This document shows, piece by piece, positions 1 through 11,504 of a stretch of DNA of 64,000 nt. Position numbers and translations under genes: made by a program. Numbering within the stretch: position 1 is the stretch's first letter; each line of letters opens with the position of its first letter. Below the pieces are notes generated by a model that did no database searches, was not told the origin of the DNA, and was given only the letters and a program-made list of their open reading frames with translations. Origin of the DNA: Ianthella basta (taxonomy: Eukaryota; Porifera; Demospongiae; Verongiida; Ianthellidae); assembly GCA_964019415.1 (NCBI GenBank), contig OZ025869.1, forward strand, positions 6,272,882-6,336,881, read 5' to 3'.

Positions 1-585
1 GTGCAAATCTATTCACCTTAATCTTGGCAATGTTGTGTGGAGTGTGGGAATCGGCCTAAGTGTGAGCCAGTATGAAAAGGATTTGATAAAGCTATTGACA
101 CTTCCTGCATCCTACGTTGTGACCAGCCATGTCATAATTCCACAGATTCCTCCCAGCACTTTTGGAGTGCTTGCCATATGTCCATATTATACCCCTTGAA
201 TACTTACTTGATAAATGCCTGTGCATATGAACATTGTCTACTGTTATTACTTACACAGTACTCCTGTGGACACTAGCAATGCACTGCTGCCAGTTGTGTT
301 CAAACTGGAAAGGGGCAGCTATTATTTCAGGTAAAGTTGCATCCTGGAACACATTGGTGGATGGACTGGTCTGTACTCCTGCACGTAGGACAGAAATTGG
401 ATCTGGTATTTCACCTATCAATGCAAGGATGCATGGTAAATCTTATCACAACTGGTGGCATGTACTGGGATTAGCAAGTGCTTGACACACAGCACTCCCT
501 TAGGTGACCTCTACATGAAGTAGAAGGCCTTTACAGCATAGCCATGGGGGGAGACCTGTCTGTACCTCAACAATCATGCAAACCC
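1..585. repeat. Long dispersed repeat, copy 1
   Basis: This stretch aligns with 731-1175 in the same orientation. Shared landmarks include the GTATGAAAAGGATTTG block (about 70 and 805), the GGAAAGGGGCAGC block (about 308 and 908) and the GAGACCTGTCT block (about 551 and 1145). No coding potential is convincing: the short open frames in the two copies do not conserve a protein. It looks like a partial tandem duplication of non-coding or repeat sequence, cut by the window edge. Confidence 0.7.
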
Positions 586-730
586 AAGCGTTTTAATGTG
601 TTATTGCAATATTAGAAAGTATAAGAACTGTTAACAATAAAGAATAGAACATTGACTAAGTTGCTTCTTGAGTCTCTTCACTTCATTTGCTCTTTAGCAT
701 GCCACCTTTCCTTCTGCCATGTGAGAAGAT

Positions 731-1175
731 GGTCCAAATCTATGCATCTTAAGCTCTGCAATGGTGTGTGGTGCGTGGGAATCACCCTAAGTGTGAGCTA
801 GTATGAAAAGGATTTGCTGTAACTGTTGATGCTTCCTGCACCCTGCACTTACGTACATGCTACTCCTGTGAACACTTGCAATGCACTGCTGCCAATTGTG
901 TCCAAAATGGAAAGGGGCAGCCATTATCTGAGGCGATGTGCATCGTGGAACACATTAGTGGATGGACTGCTCTGTGCTCCTGCATGTAGGGCAGGAGTTT
1001 GCTCTGGTATTTCACCTATCAATGCAAATGTGCTTAGTAAATCTTCCCACAAGGAGTTGTCAAGTGCTTGACACACTGCAATGACTAAGGAGACTTCTAC
1101 ATGAAGTGGAAGGCCTTAACAGCATAGTCCTGGGGGGAGGGGGGGAGACCTGTCTATACCTCAGCAATCATGCAG
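731..1175. repeat. Long dispersed repeat, copy 2
   Basis: Second copy of the repeat at 1-585, shorter because about 100 bases present in copy 1 are missing here. The copies are separated by roughly 145 bases of unrelated A/T-rich sequence. Divergence by many scattered substitutions and small indels suggests an old duplication. Confidence 0.7.
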
Positions 1176-1179
1176 TTGC

Positions 1180-2140
1180 TTGCAACTTTGCCACATGAGG
1201 GCACAGTAATGCAAAAAGCCATCTATGTTGATGAGAGATGGTAATCACTCTGGAGTGTCATACTGTAGCCCTTTTGGAGTTGCCTGGAGCTTGTCTGCAG
1301 CATCGTGCATCAGACGGTGAAAGTGATGGAGTCTGTAATGCTGAATAGTTGCGTCACATTATGGGTAATTAAGTAATTAGCTTTACAATTTCCTTATCAG
1401 CATGCTTGAGGGTGGTGAATAATGTTCCCCATTACTGTGGGGAACATTAATAGTGAACACAGCACAAGAGAACGCATGATTCCCTCGTGGTGCAGCATTA
1501 TGGAGACTGAGTGCATATATACTGTGATGTGCCTGCTTCCAGGTTCTATTCCTTATACTCAAGTGAGGACCAACTGAACAACATTTATGTACATGGAAGA
1601 GAGTAATAATACAAAGAGAGTAAAAACGAGAGTACCTTCAAAACGTGTGCATGTGTCTTCTTGTACCTGTTGAGCTGACGACAGCTACCTTCTATTGCTA
1701 TTTTGTATTCTTTTCATACAATTTCCTCTTGCTCCATTTGTCAAATTGGGTATATGGCATAAAGGGCTTCCTTTACAGCCTCATTCTGGTTGGAGACAGT
1801 TTCTTCTTGCCATAACGATGATCTCCTGCACAATTTGAAGTTCACTCTCTTACTTTGAATACACTTTCTTTGCTAGCTGCACAGCAAGATTTCACCTGGA
1901 GTTCGCCATCTTGTAGCACTAATTGATGACCTCTCTGCGTATCCTCAGCGGTGGTCCGTGCGCATATTCTATAAACACCTCTTTGAAGTCCACCCAGTCG
2001 TTGTCTTCTTCGGACTCTATCTTCACTGAGCCGATGTCTCTTGGGTGTACAGGGCTGATGTTGTGGGGTGCAGTGCTGTTATGTGTTAACATGCAAGTGA
2101 ATACCACACTCGCACGAGTAGATTACCCACTTGTAAGAGT
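1180..2140. other. Stretch without recognisable genes
   Basis: I see no conserved protein motif, RNA gene or repeat structure here. The overlapping short open frames on both strands around 1919-2168 look like chance. Confidence 0.5.
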
Positions 2141-2144
2141 GAAT

Positions 2145-3345
2145 TCAGTACTCACACAGTATCTGTGAGCTAAACGTGACTTTATGGCTAGCTATATTTA
2201 ATTGATACAGTAGGTAGTAGGCAGTAGGGTACTTGCAGCTGGTGAAGCTGCTGACACACTTGGTGCAAGAGCATAGTTGACTGTTAATGAATTGCACTGC
2301 AGACTGGCTGGATGCTGGTGTCACACTGTCTGCACTCGGCAAGTTGTAGAAGGGCATTGTCCTTTCATCTGCTGGCATGACTTGGAGCGGAACCCTTGTC
2401 TGGTACCATGGCTGTGCCGCTCCTTCCTGGCATCTAGCTTCTGCACTAAGTTCTGAAGTTCTGAAAGATGAGATCATACAATGGTATGGCAACTGTGTTT
2501 GAATCTTAAAGGGAAATTAATCAGTTGCACATTTGTTTGAGCTTATGTGTTGATCTCCAAGATGGTGAATACACAATGAATTCATATCCCGTCTGTTTCC
2601 CTTTCAGACATGTAATGAGGATTGATGGATTGCCATGCCTGCTTCTCTGCTTCACACTTCAAGGATCATGCTCTTCGGTCATAAAGCCGTGTAAAGGAAC
2701 CAAATGGAGAAGTAAAACAGTAAAGTGACTAAGTACTTGTCCATGCTTACTCTCTTGTTGCGACAGTATGCTATGGTGTTCTTTGTATTCCTTCACCTGT
2801 TCCTTGCGCCTGCTCTGCTTGTCATGATGAAGGCATCTCCTAGTCTCACAGTATCTGTAGGTAGTAGCTGCAAATGCATGCACACAAGTATAAAGACCAA
2901 GTATTTACAAGTGAATGTGCATGGCTAGAAGCAACATTACGCTATACCTTTGATGACAGATGTGCTGTGGCCGTCACGACCTGATGACAACAGCTGCTCT
3001 AACATGGTCGTACAAACAGCTTGGTTGTGCTCAGATCTGTACCTGCAAGCAAATTGCAGGCTGTAACTACTTTGTCAAGCATTCACTCTTCACACTAACT
3101 TCCTTACAATTGCTGTGGATCAAAATGCACATCCAGCACACAGTGGAGCTCCTTCACTTGTTTCTGTCGCATGGAAAAGGTCCATTAACATCACAGTTAA
3201 AGCAACATTAGTATGGTAATTGAACAGTGATACTGATAGGACAGATGGGATGCGGCATTATTGTGTAGTGACCACTTCAAGTTCACCTGGCTGATTGATT
3301 GAGGCTGTCAGTGTTCTCAGGTGAGTCTCCATTGCTTCCAAGCAC
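2145..3345 (-). pseudogene. Unrecognised multi-exon gene remnant, relative of 13.6-14.46 kb
   Basis: I do not recognise this family. Two short exon-like pieces recur in the same order on the minus strand at 13.6-14.46 kb. One contains AMETHLRTLTASINQ (about 3300-3345; compare AMETHFKDITNSMAQ near 14150-14240). The other contains YRSEHNQAV (about 2950-3050; compare YKSEHNQTV near 13810-13905), each followed by a splice-like boundary. Further open pieces at 2145-2492 and 2659-2883 look glutamine- and charge-rich and may be other exons. The upstream end is cut by the Gypsy fossil beginning near 3345. Likely a repeat-associated gene; function unknown. Confidence 0.35.
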
Positions 3346-5165
3346 TGGTATGGTTTGAAGTGATCAGCAACATACCACCAGGCCCCACCAGACAGTAACA
3401 TCTCTGAGACCTTTGACGGCACAGGGTCATGAACTGTCCAGTTCCTAATCTAAGCTGGGGAGATGGGTGACACTGGAAAGTTGTCCAACAACTGGGTAGT
3501 CTCACCTGGTAATGGCACTTCTTTGGGAGTTCTCCGTAGGGGCAATCTACTCAGGGTTAGAGTGTCATCAATGTACTTGGTGACGTGCTCGATCCCTTGA
3601 AGGATGCTCTCCATCGCCCATTGATAGATGGCTGGCACTGATGCCACTCCAAATGGCAACCAGTTGTACTGGAATAGCCCTTTGTGAGTGTTGATCATGA
3701 CAAATGGCTTGGAGGCATCATCCAGAGGGATCTGTTGATATGCGAGAGCCAAGTCCAACTTTAAGAACAGTTTCCTTCTGGACAGGGATGCGAAGAAGTC
3801 CTCAATGCAAGGAATGGGGTTTGGGTCCAGCTTTGCCACTCGGTTCACTGTGGTCTTCACAGATCCTGATGGAACTAGCTGACTTTAACGATGGGCACAC
3901 TTGGGGCAGCCCTGCCAGAGAACTCCACTTGCTTGATGACCCCTTGCAAGACTACTGCTGAAGCTCTTGTTCCACTCGACTGCACAGGGCATAAGGCACA
4001 TTATGGGCCTTGCAAAAACATGATGCTGTTTCGGTGTGAACCTGCAACTTTGGTGCGGTGCCCTGGATGCAGCCCAGCTCGGGACTAAACACTGCTTCCT
4101 GCCTCTCCAGGACCTCTTGTAGTGTCTCCTGGACTTGAGTGCTGAAAATGGATTGTCAGTTGAGCTTGATCTTTGACAACCAGTCCCTGCCCAGCAAGCT
4201 AGGGCCCTCTCCAGCAACCATCACATGGGATAGCAGCTCCTCCTGGCCTAGGTGCCGCACCTTGCCCACCACAGGAATCTCTTCCCCTGTATAGATGCAT
4301 AGCAGGCGTGTAGCTTCTCATCAGAGGGGTGTAGCTGCAGTGTTGATGTGTTCTCTCGGAGTTTGTCCATGTTTGTCTGACTGATGAGTGTGATTGAGGC
4401 TCCTATGTCCACCTCCATTGGTACTTCCACCTGCTCCAATAGCATATTCATGTGTACAGATGCAACATGAGATTGGGACAACTTGAAAATGTCATATGAC
4501 GAGTCATCCTCTGGCCATCTGGTGAGGATACTGTGACTGGGATTTCTTCTTCCCCTTGTGCTCCTGGTCCCAAGCCTTGTCCTTACTGTGGCATGCCTTC
4601 TGAATGTGGCTTACTTTGCCACAGTGGTTGTATTTGGCAGACCTAAACTTGCAGTCCTTCGCAAGATGACTGGTTCTGTTGCAGTGATAACAAACGGTAG
4701 GTGCCCTTCCATGAACGACAAACACTCTGGGGCTGGCAAGCTTGGGGCTCTGCCTCTGGCCTGCTTGTCTGTCCCTGATTCCGCACACCAGGCAATCATG
4801 TAGCATGTCGTCAAGTGATGCTGCAAACTTACAATGTTCTGACAAGCAGCTGAGCTCAGCCACAAATTCGGCTAAGGTCTCGCCTTCTGTCTGCGTCAGG
4901 CTGTTGAAGGTGAAGAGCTGTAACTGATGGTGGAGGGCAGAAGTGAGCTGTTACCATGTCGACCAGATCCTTGAAATTGTGGTATGTGGGGTTCCTGGGA
5001 GTAACTAATAGATTGTGGATAAGCCGATACGTCTGGGCCCTGCAGGTGCTGAGAGGAACTGTGCATTGCTTGTCACCATCCTTGATATCATTAGAGAGTT
5101 TAAAATCAGTGTTAATGCTGAACGTTGAATGGTCATGTTTGAAGAAGCTTGTCCCACGATATGAC
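3346..5165 (-). mobile_element. Gypsy/Ty3 LTR retrotransposon fossil (gag, protease, reverse transcriptase parts)
   Basis: Read on the minus strand this holds, in order, a gag piece (about 5110-4860), two CCHC zinc knuckles (about 4760-4580, CYHCNRTSHLAKDC then a second), an aspartic-protease region (about 4440-4250, DIGAS in place of the usual DTGAS) and a reverse transcriptase core (3860-3450) with LPFG and YIDD. The order and motifs are those of Ty3/Gypsy pol. It is fragmentary, with several breaks, and no LTR could be placed. A relative of the same family lies at 26171-27660. It abuts another Gypsy fossil near 5165. Judged old from its decay. Confidence 0.88.
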
Positions 5166-6183
5166 GTCAATGTTGCGATAGGCTCACTGGAATGTGAACA
5201 CAAACCGACAACTCCATAGACCTGTCTGTCCATGTCTTCTTGAATATGGCCTCTGATACCAAGGACAATACTACCCCAGTGTCAATCTCCATTTCTATTG
5301 GGCAGTTGTCTACACTAAGCTTCACCTTGTATGGCGCAGACTTCTTGTTGCTCAGATTAAACAAATGGTACTCATCTCCTTCAACTTCTTCAGGCTCTTG
5401 CACCTGTCGCACCGAGTGGGGAGGACCAGAGGGCTTAGTTTTGCTGTAGCAAACTGACTAGATGTGACTTTTCTTGCCACATTTGTAACACACTGCACTT
5501 TTGAACTTGCACTGATAAGCCTCATGGCCTGATTTGCCACAACGATAGCAGGCTGAGGTCAACCTGCCTTTGAACCCATCTGACCTTCCTCTGTTCTGAA
5601 AGGCTGGCTGAGAGGTCACCTTGTGCACCTCCCTCTGAGAAGTAGCCACGGGTTCACCCTGCAGCTCTTTTAACATTCTGCACTGCAGTCTCCAATTCCT
5701 GAGCCAAGGACAAGGTTTTCTTGAAGATAAGTGGCGATTCCGACAATAAACGTTGCTGAACTGCTTTGTCATTAATCCCGCAGACTGGCTGATCCCAAAG
5801 CATCGCCTGCAGCGATGCGCCAAAGTTACATTGTTCGGCAATAGAGCGTAGCTCTGCCATGTACGCCGCCACCAATTCATCCAGCTGACGTATCCTGCTG
5901 TGGAACTTGAAATGCTGCATGGTCTCAGACGGGATCAGCTTGAAATACTTCGTTAGTACTGTTACCAAGTCTTTGTAAGACTTCTCTTCCAGCTTAGCTG
6001 GATTAAACTCCAAAGCACCTTAAATGTTGTGGGACCCATTGCGACCAGAAACACCACTTGCTTCTTCGCTCCTACAATGGCGTTTGCTATAAAGAACTGC
6101 CCAAGCCACTCCACGTATTGTGGCCAATCTTTCTTCGCTGAGTTGAACTCCTGTACTTGTCCGATCACCGTCGCCATCCTGTG
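5166..6183 (-). mobile_element. Gypsy/Ty3 fossil, gag to protease, interrupted by a P-like transposon
   Basis: The minus strand carries a gag start (MATVIGQVQEFNSAKKDW, near 6177), a gag body, CCHC knuckles (CYRCGKSGHEAYQC and a second, about 5560-5460) and an aspartic-protease region containing EIDTG (about 5290). It differs from the neighbouring fossil at 3346-5165, so these are two elements of one superfamily. The P-like transposon at 6191-9754 was inserted just upstream of the gag start, so the 5' part of this element, possibly including an LTR, should continue at 9762 and above. The element is broken in several places. Confidence 0.85.
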
Positions 6184-6190
6184 TGACAAA

Positions 6191-6234
6191 CCATAGATAG
6201 AGGAAAGAACGGGATTGGCAACGCGAACCGGAAG
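6191..6234 (+). repeat. Left terminal inverted repeat, P-like element copy 1
   Basis: 44 bp, beginning CATAGATAGAGG and ending GCGAACCGGAAGT. It pairs with 9711-9754 with two mismatches and matches the repeat of copy 2 at 37 of 44 positions. The inner edge is an ETS-type ACCGGAAGT. Confidence 0.93.
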
Positions 6235-6277
6235 TGTAGGATCTCCCGAGCGGATCACGTGCGTGCTTAGTAACAGA
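6235..6277 (+). promoter_or_regulatory. Conserved short leader of the plus-strand gene
   Basis: The 43 bases between the terminal repeat and the ATG contain CACGTG followed by TTAGTAAC. The same pair (CACGTG, TTAGCAAC) occurs at the equivalent place in copy 2 (about 57113-57130), though the rest has diverged. With the ETS-type motif in the repeat this probably forms the promoter. The conservation is seen; the role is inferred. Confidence 0.5.
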
Positions 6278-7312
6278 ATGGCTGCGACTTTACACGTACG
6301 CAATTATTGCAAGATGGCCATAGCAAATGCCGAGTCGGCGAGTAAGCGAGTCAGAAATGTTTTGGAACTTTTAGAGACCCCCGAACATTGCAGCTCCTTT
6401 TCGGAACGAGGGAAAAGGCAGATGCAAGGGGTGCAGCGTTTTAAAGAAGCAATTGGATTGCAGGAGAACAAGGAAAGATTTTGTCTTTTCTGAGAAGAGC
6501 TTTTGGGCGATGTATGCAGCTGTATAGCCAAGAAAGCGTCTTCCGTTGATGCGAAGAGGGAGAAATCTTATAAGATGTTCTACGAGAAGAGGATTTCAGC
6601 CATCCCCAAGCGATGGGATGATTTTCATGTTGTCCTTGGCTTGCAGCAACCTGATCCTGTGTGGACTCAGACTGCCAACAGGTTTCTGTTCAACCAGGAA
6701 CTAATTGCTTCTATTAAGAGTGATGGGGTGCCCGAATACAGACCTGTTGTGGCTTCTGAAGTGGATAAAGTGGACTTGGGAGCTGATGAAGAGAATATTG
6801 TAAGATATATGGCAGGCTACATACCATTCAAGCTACTTCAAGTTTACAAGAAGAAAGACTCCGCAGAGGCAGCCGATGTAGTTGATTTCTTGACTTCAAT
6901 GTCTCGGCCAGGCCCAGAAGAGGATTTTTATGCATATACGCAGGAGTGGACCAAATCCATTAGCGGGGGAGGTGTTTTTGAAGTTAGCAATGTTGTCTTC
7001 ACATTTTACCGACAGCAGGATGTAGTAATGTGAGAGCTGCTATCAAAGCATTTGATAAGTGGAACGATTAACAAGGATGAGGTGATGGAAGCCGTAATTA
7101 AAGATGAAGATCTGATGTTTCAATGGGCCATTTTATTCAGTCAGCTGACAAATGAAGGAAGCCAGTCAGTGCTGAAGCAAGTTCTTGATATATGGATGAC
7201 AATTCGTGGTCATGCCTTCGCAAAACAATTAATTGAAAAATACCAACATGACACTAAGAAAGGAACACGCAAAAAGCAGTCACTAAGAAAAGAACTTAGC
7301 AGAGGACAGTAG
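6278..7312 (+). pseudogene. Plus-strand accessory protein of P-like transposon, copy 1 (two in-frame stops)
   Basis: A single unspliced frame of about 344 codons, collinear with the intact 326-residue protein at 57213-58193. Shared landmarks are RGKRQ near the N-terminus, EKSYKMFYEKRI, EENIVRYMAGYIPFKLLQVY and DDxYAYTQEWTKS-type segments, and a C-terminal RGHAF. TGA stops at 6491-6493 and 7031-7033 interrupt the frame; there is no frameshift. The AGYIPFKL and GGG/GGVFEV segments resemble the helical C-terminal module found in several DDE transposases, but no catalytic acid triad is visible. Start chosen by alignment with copy 2 (MAAT at both). Function unknown. Confidence 0.8.
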
Positions 7313-7394
7313 TTATTTTATATACAATGCCATGCATAATTCATTAATTATAATACAGTTGCAATAAAATCATTATGTGTACAAATCTGCATGA

Positions 7395-9308
7395 CTACTT
7401 GTTAGTATTTCGCTTCCACTTTGGGAGGGGAGTGTCGTCTACTTGTGGTGGTGCATTTGCAAAAATCCATCGCTTTGCTTTGAATGAACTGCGCACCTCA
7501 TCTAGCACTGAAGATGTCTGCAGCCTGATGACATCTGTAGCCTCCTGGACAGTCTTAGAACTGGGGTTGCTGCTCCATCCTCCACTTTGTCGAACCTTGC
7601 CAAAAGATAAAGACACGACCATGAAGTCACACCGTTCCAGCTTCTCCACAGCCTCCCACAGGGTGTCATGAAGTTCGACGCCAGTGACGCCTGCTGTTGG
7701 AAAGTTAGCAAGAGGGAGCCGCAAACTGGAAAATATCCCTCTCACCATCAGTGTGAGAATGCGTGTGGATATCTCTGGAATATGTCCCGATGTGGCCATC
7801 TCCAGGGCTGTCAAGCCCAACAAACCTGTATGTGCATGTGCACAGTGGAACAGTTCACATGCTTACATGCACATCACTAACATGTGCATGCATGTATACT
7901 ATGCATGGAGATGTGTTTATATGCGCATACCGGTTGTGGTAAGCAACACTGTCTTGTCCCTTTCTTGCCTCATCAAATAGCTGCTTCATCACTTCAGGAT
8001 TGAATCCTTCCATGGCTTTGATGATGTTAGAGTAGTCCCGCAGCGTACGCTCTGATGGCAGAACCAGCATGCCTGATGTCCGCAGGTTGTGGTATGCGGC
8101 ACCAGACATCATGTGCAAATTTAGGCACCACTTGATGATAAGTGGATGCCATCTACGTTGCCGTGGATCTTTGCAGGACAAGGCTTTCAACTGTTGCTCC
8201 CAGAAAAGCTTCTTGAAGCTGTCGTTCGACAAGGCCTTCTGAAGTGCCTCTGATTCTGCTTCCATAATTTTGGCGAGGTCAGCATCAGCACTTCCATCAA
8301 CTGTGGAACTGTACTTTGTGTGCAATGCCTCAACGCGTGAAGCTAAGGCAGCGATCTTCCTTTTTGACGCTTCCTTCTCGTAGGCCAATTCAGACAATTT
8401 TGACAGCTTAAGAGGTGTTGACAAATGCACATTATGAGTAAATTTGCTGGTTGTGCCCTACTTTACCTTCCCCCTTTCAACCTTGTTCTGAAGCATTTTC
8501 CCTCAATTGCATGCAGTGCTGGCACCGGATCAGCTGACCAGAAATGAGCAGCTCACAGCTTTCATCTCTGCATGTTCACATCTGCACCACTCCATCCCTG
8601 TTCACAGTTGGAACTTTGTCCATAATGGCATTGTACGTATGTAGCTTCATGTCCACAACATCCAAGAGGGATGAATCAGCCACTCCTTCACACAAGTGAT
8701 GTGCCTCTATGTGTTCCAGAAGCTGGGCTAGAGATGAACTATCACACGATGATGGAAAGGATGGTGTCAGTGGCAGCAATTTCCCATGAACCCACAATTG
8801 CCATCTATCAGTGAAAGACACAATGTGTGTGAAGAACATGGGTGGGCAATCATCTGGGATTCCATCAGTTTAAAGCCTGTACACTGATGTTTTCTGTCCT
8901 GTACTGTGCAGCTTCCAGTTATTGAACGATGCAGGAATTGTCACACGTTCAGCACTACTGCTGCTCGGAGACACGGAAGCAAGGTACTGTGACACTTTTG
9001 CAGTCACAGAACGGGGGCTGATGCACTTGAGTGGTGTAACAGGGTCTGAAATGAGATGCAAGGAGTACACACATGCAGTAGCATACAGCAGAAATAGTAG
9101 CTACTTGCCAAATAGAACAAGCATATACATGACAGTGTGTGGTTGGCAATAATTTCTTACCTGTAACTGTAGCTTGTTGATCATCTGCTGTGGTAGACTG
9201 AACTGCTGCACTGTCTGGAGTCTCAGCTTGGTCCTGTCGCTTCAGATCAGCCTTCCTCCTCTCACCCTTCCTCTGTGTAAGTCTGGTGCGCTTACTTTTT
9301 GGAGGCAT
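7395..9308 (-). pseudogene. THAP9/P-element-type transposase, copy 1, spliced and decayed
   Basis: Exon 1 (9308-9161) encodes a lysine/arginine-rich start (MPPKSKRTRLTQRKGERR) and ends at a GTAAG donor. The next exon (about 9049-8580) begins DPVTPLKCISP. A zinc-pair exon follows (RCQHC, about 8530), then a coiled coil and the P-type helix-turn-helix segment RRWHPLIIKWCLNLH (about 8150), then RGIFSSLRLPLANFPTAG and the C-terminal GKVRQSGGWSSNP. A TAA interrupts the second exon after VYRL. The stretch that should hold the first catalytic aspartate, and the later SDVPH region, are absent, so this copy cannot encode an active enzyme. No THAP zinc finger is seen. Confidence 0.82.
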
Positions 9309-9710
9309 GGCAAAGATCGATTGCCTAGCAGAGGAGATGCAAATGATCAGTAAAAATCGGCCGTCACGCACTTCACACAAGATGACAAGACACAGCAATA
9401 ACAGCCAACTCACCGAAAACTTCACACAGCGCACAGGCATGAATGCAAAAGTTGATCGTCTGTACTACGTCTTCTTGTGCAGCCCAAATCTCAATGCTGG
9501 AATGACTGGTGGAGGTGCAAATGCTTATGGTGCCTAGGAGACTGGTTGATGCGTGGTTTCCACTGGGTTTCCGGGGACTAGGTAGCATACGGCCCTCTGA
9601 ACGGGCCGATCAATGCACAGAAACTGGTGCAAAACCGTCCTTAACAACCGTTGCTTGGATACGGGGCTGCTCGGAACCTCCGAAGTATTGGAGGTACGGA
9701 ATTTATACAG

Positions 9711-9754
9711 ACTTTCGGTTCGCGTTGCCAATCTCGTTCTTTCCTCTATCTATG
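9711..9754 (-). repeat. Right terminal inverted repeat, P-like element copy 1
   Basis: Reverse complement of 6191-6234 with two C-to-T type differences, one of which spoils the ETS-type motif. The neighbouring subterminal sequence (GGAATTTATACAGAC) is shared with the right end of copy 2 (GGAATTTATACGGAC, about 61451-61465). Confidence 0.93.
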
Positions 9755-9761
9755 GACAAAC

Positions 9762-10420
9762 TGACACTTGAGCTGCAGCAAAACTCCAGCAACCTTCATC
9801 GCCAAACTGTCGTATACTATGGTATACTGGTATACTTGGATGATGGTATACTGCAGGTTCGAACAATTGACTCCACTGGAGCAACTCAATAAATAATAAG
9901 ACAAAACACTGCAGCCAGAATCGAGTCAGACAAGAACCAACACTAGAACAACTGATCACTTACTGACTGAAACTAGAGAAAGCCAGTTCTTAAGACAGTA
10001 CACAAAAGCAACCATGCATGTGTAAACCCATTCATTAAGTACAATGAGATAAGTATACATGCATGCAATACACTACCTTTCTGAAGTTCAAGAGTGCTCT
10101 AGAAGGAAGTGAATGAAGTTGTATTCTACATGGTAGGCTAGCTATGGCACTGTTAGTAACTTGCTATGGGTACTTAAGCAATTGCATGGTTTGTTCAGAG
10201 AATAGGTAGCTAGCATGCATTTTTTTCTGTGCCCAGCAAAAAGTGGTAGGGTCAAAGCCCTACTGGTCCTACTGGTCATACGGCCTTGCTCCTTCTGCCA
10301 GCTATATACCTTCAGCCAGCAGGATCTTTGCTAATCTTTTATGTTGTCATTTTATCTGGTCCTTCACTCACTGCTGCTACAGTAGCTATATACTAGTACA
10401 GTAGCAGAAGACCACGCTTT
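9762..10420. other. Sequence right of the P-like element, possibly the 5' part of the interrupted Gypsy fossil
   Basis: Because the P-like element interrupted a minus-strand Gypsy fossil, this stretch should contain that element's 5' leader and LTR. I see repeated GTATAC motifs at 9810-9860 and no coding motif. No LTR boundary could be confirmed without its partner. Confidence 0.35.
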
Positions 10421-10591
10421 ATTAACTAGCACATGTATATATCATTTGACAGTGAGTTGTACGTAGAAGCGGTATGCCATAACTACTAAGTAAATGTGTT
10501 CTGTATGAGAACAGCCAGAAATACACAAAGCAAATCAATACTATAAGTACCACTAAAATTTCAATTAAAGGCTTTCTATGTTGAAGCTTTA

Positions 10592-10910
10592 TGCTGCGGA
10601 AGGAATCCCACCAACCCTTTGTGACTTGAATTTTTGGATCTTGAACATTGGCAATTTGTTGGGCAATTGCCAGGACATTCCTGCGCGACTTCGCGTATCT
10701 AATAGATGCGCAGCCAACAAGGTAGTCAACTAGGCTTGATGCTTCTTCATCAGTAAGGTGCTTTCTTGCACCACTGCTTGCCTTGCCTAACACTTTGTCA
10801 TGCAAAGTAGACTTTGGCACACCATGCTCCTCAGCAGCCTTCTGTAGACTCAGTCTCCCTGATGTCACTGCCTCAAATGCCTTCTCCATGTTCACTTTAC
10901 TGTACCCTCC
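10592..10910 (-). pseudogene. pogo/Tigger-like transposase N-terminus (psq-type HTH)
   Basis: The minus strand encodes MEKAFEAVTSGRLSLQKAA then EHGVPKSTLHDKVLGK, a typical pipsqueak/CENP-B-like helix-turn-helix, followed by HLTDEEASSLVDYLVGCA and VTKGWWDSF. This is the start of a pogo-type (Tc1/mariner superfamily) transposase or one of its host-derived relatives. Homology stops soon after GWWDSF; no DDE domain follows at the expected place. A frame upstream of the ATG stays open for a few codons. It may be a first exon or a truncated copy. Confidence 0.75.
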
Positions 10911-11504
10911 ATAAGTGGGAGGTCACTGTGAGAGGAAGGGCACCTGCACAGCTACCTTATACTTGCTGTGCGACTTGGCAACGCGAGACTGCAATGGCAG
11001 TGTCTTACCAGCAGCCAGAAAGAGACACATCCAGCCATGACTATAAACAGAAAACAGTATTTAATTCATGTGTATGTACCACTGCATATTTACATTTTAC
11101 ATTGCATGATTATTGTATTTGGTGCTTATTACTTTTATGCTGTCTGTAACATGTGTTGTGAAGGGATCTCTGTTTATATAGGAAACCAAAGATAGGAGCA
11201 TTTGTGGTGCCTGTGGAATGTGACCAGCACGTGACAGTTACCTACCTGGACACTGGAACGTCCCTGGATGATTGCTAAAAGCACAGAGAAGCCGATCACA
11301 AGGACAGAGAAGCCGATCGCAAGCACACCAAGCCAAATAGTACTGGACAGGTGCCAAACAAGTCGGAGATTTGAATTTTAATTGTTGGATAGCTCTAAAA
11401 GGGTGTCCGAATATTGATGACCTCACCTCTTCCAGTTTCGTAGAAAGTGGCTCACTCGTTGCGAAGCAAATTAATTCACAACTGCCACTATAATCAGGGT
11501 GTGA

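Larger units (their letters stand above)
6191..9754. mobile_element. P-like DNA transposon, copy 1, with two convergent genes
   Basis: A 3564-bp element bounded by 44-bp terminal inverted repeats (6191-6234 and 9711-9754, two mismatches) and flanked by an exact 7-bp duplication GACAAAC (6184-6190 and 9755-9761). Inside, a plus-strand gene (6278-7312) and a minus-strand THAP9/P-type transposase (9308-7395) converge with 82 bases between their stop codons. An AATAAA at 7363 lies in that gap. Both genes are damaged. The same layout recurs at 57048-61508. It is nested in a Gypsy fossil. Superfamily assignment rests on the transposase and is strong; the two-gene plan is seen directly. Confidence 0.9.

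Noticed and set aside
7668-7980. Plus-strand frames inside the P-like transposase
   Set aside because: They are antisense shadows of the minus-strand transposase exons.
9540-9710. Extension of the P-like terminal repeat inward at copy 1
   Set aside because: Outside the 44-bp repeat the two sides of copy 1 do not match; only right-to-right similarity with copy 2 is present.
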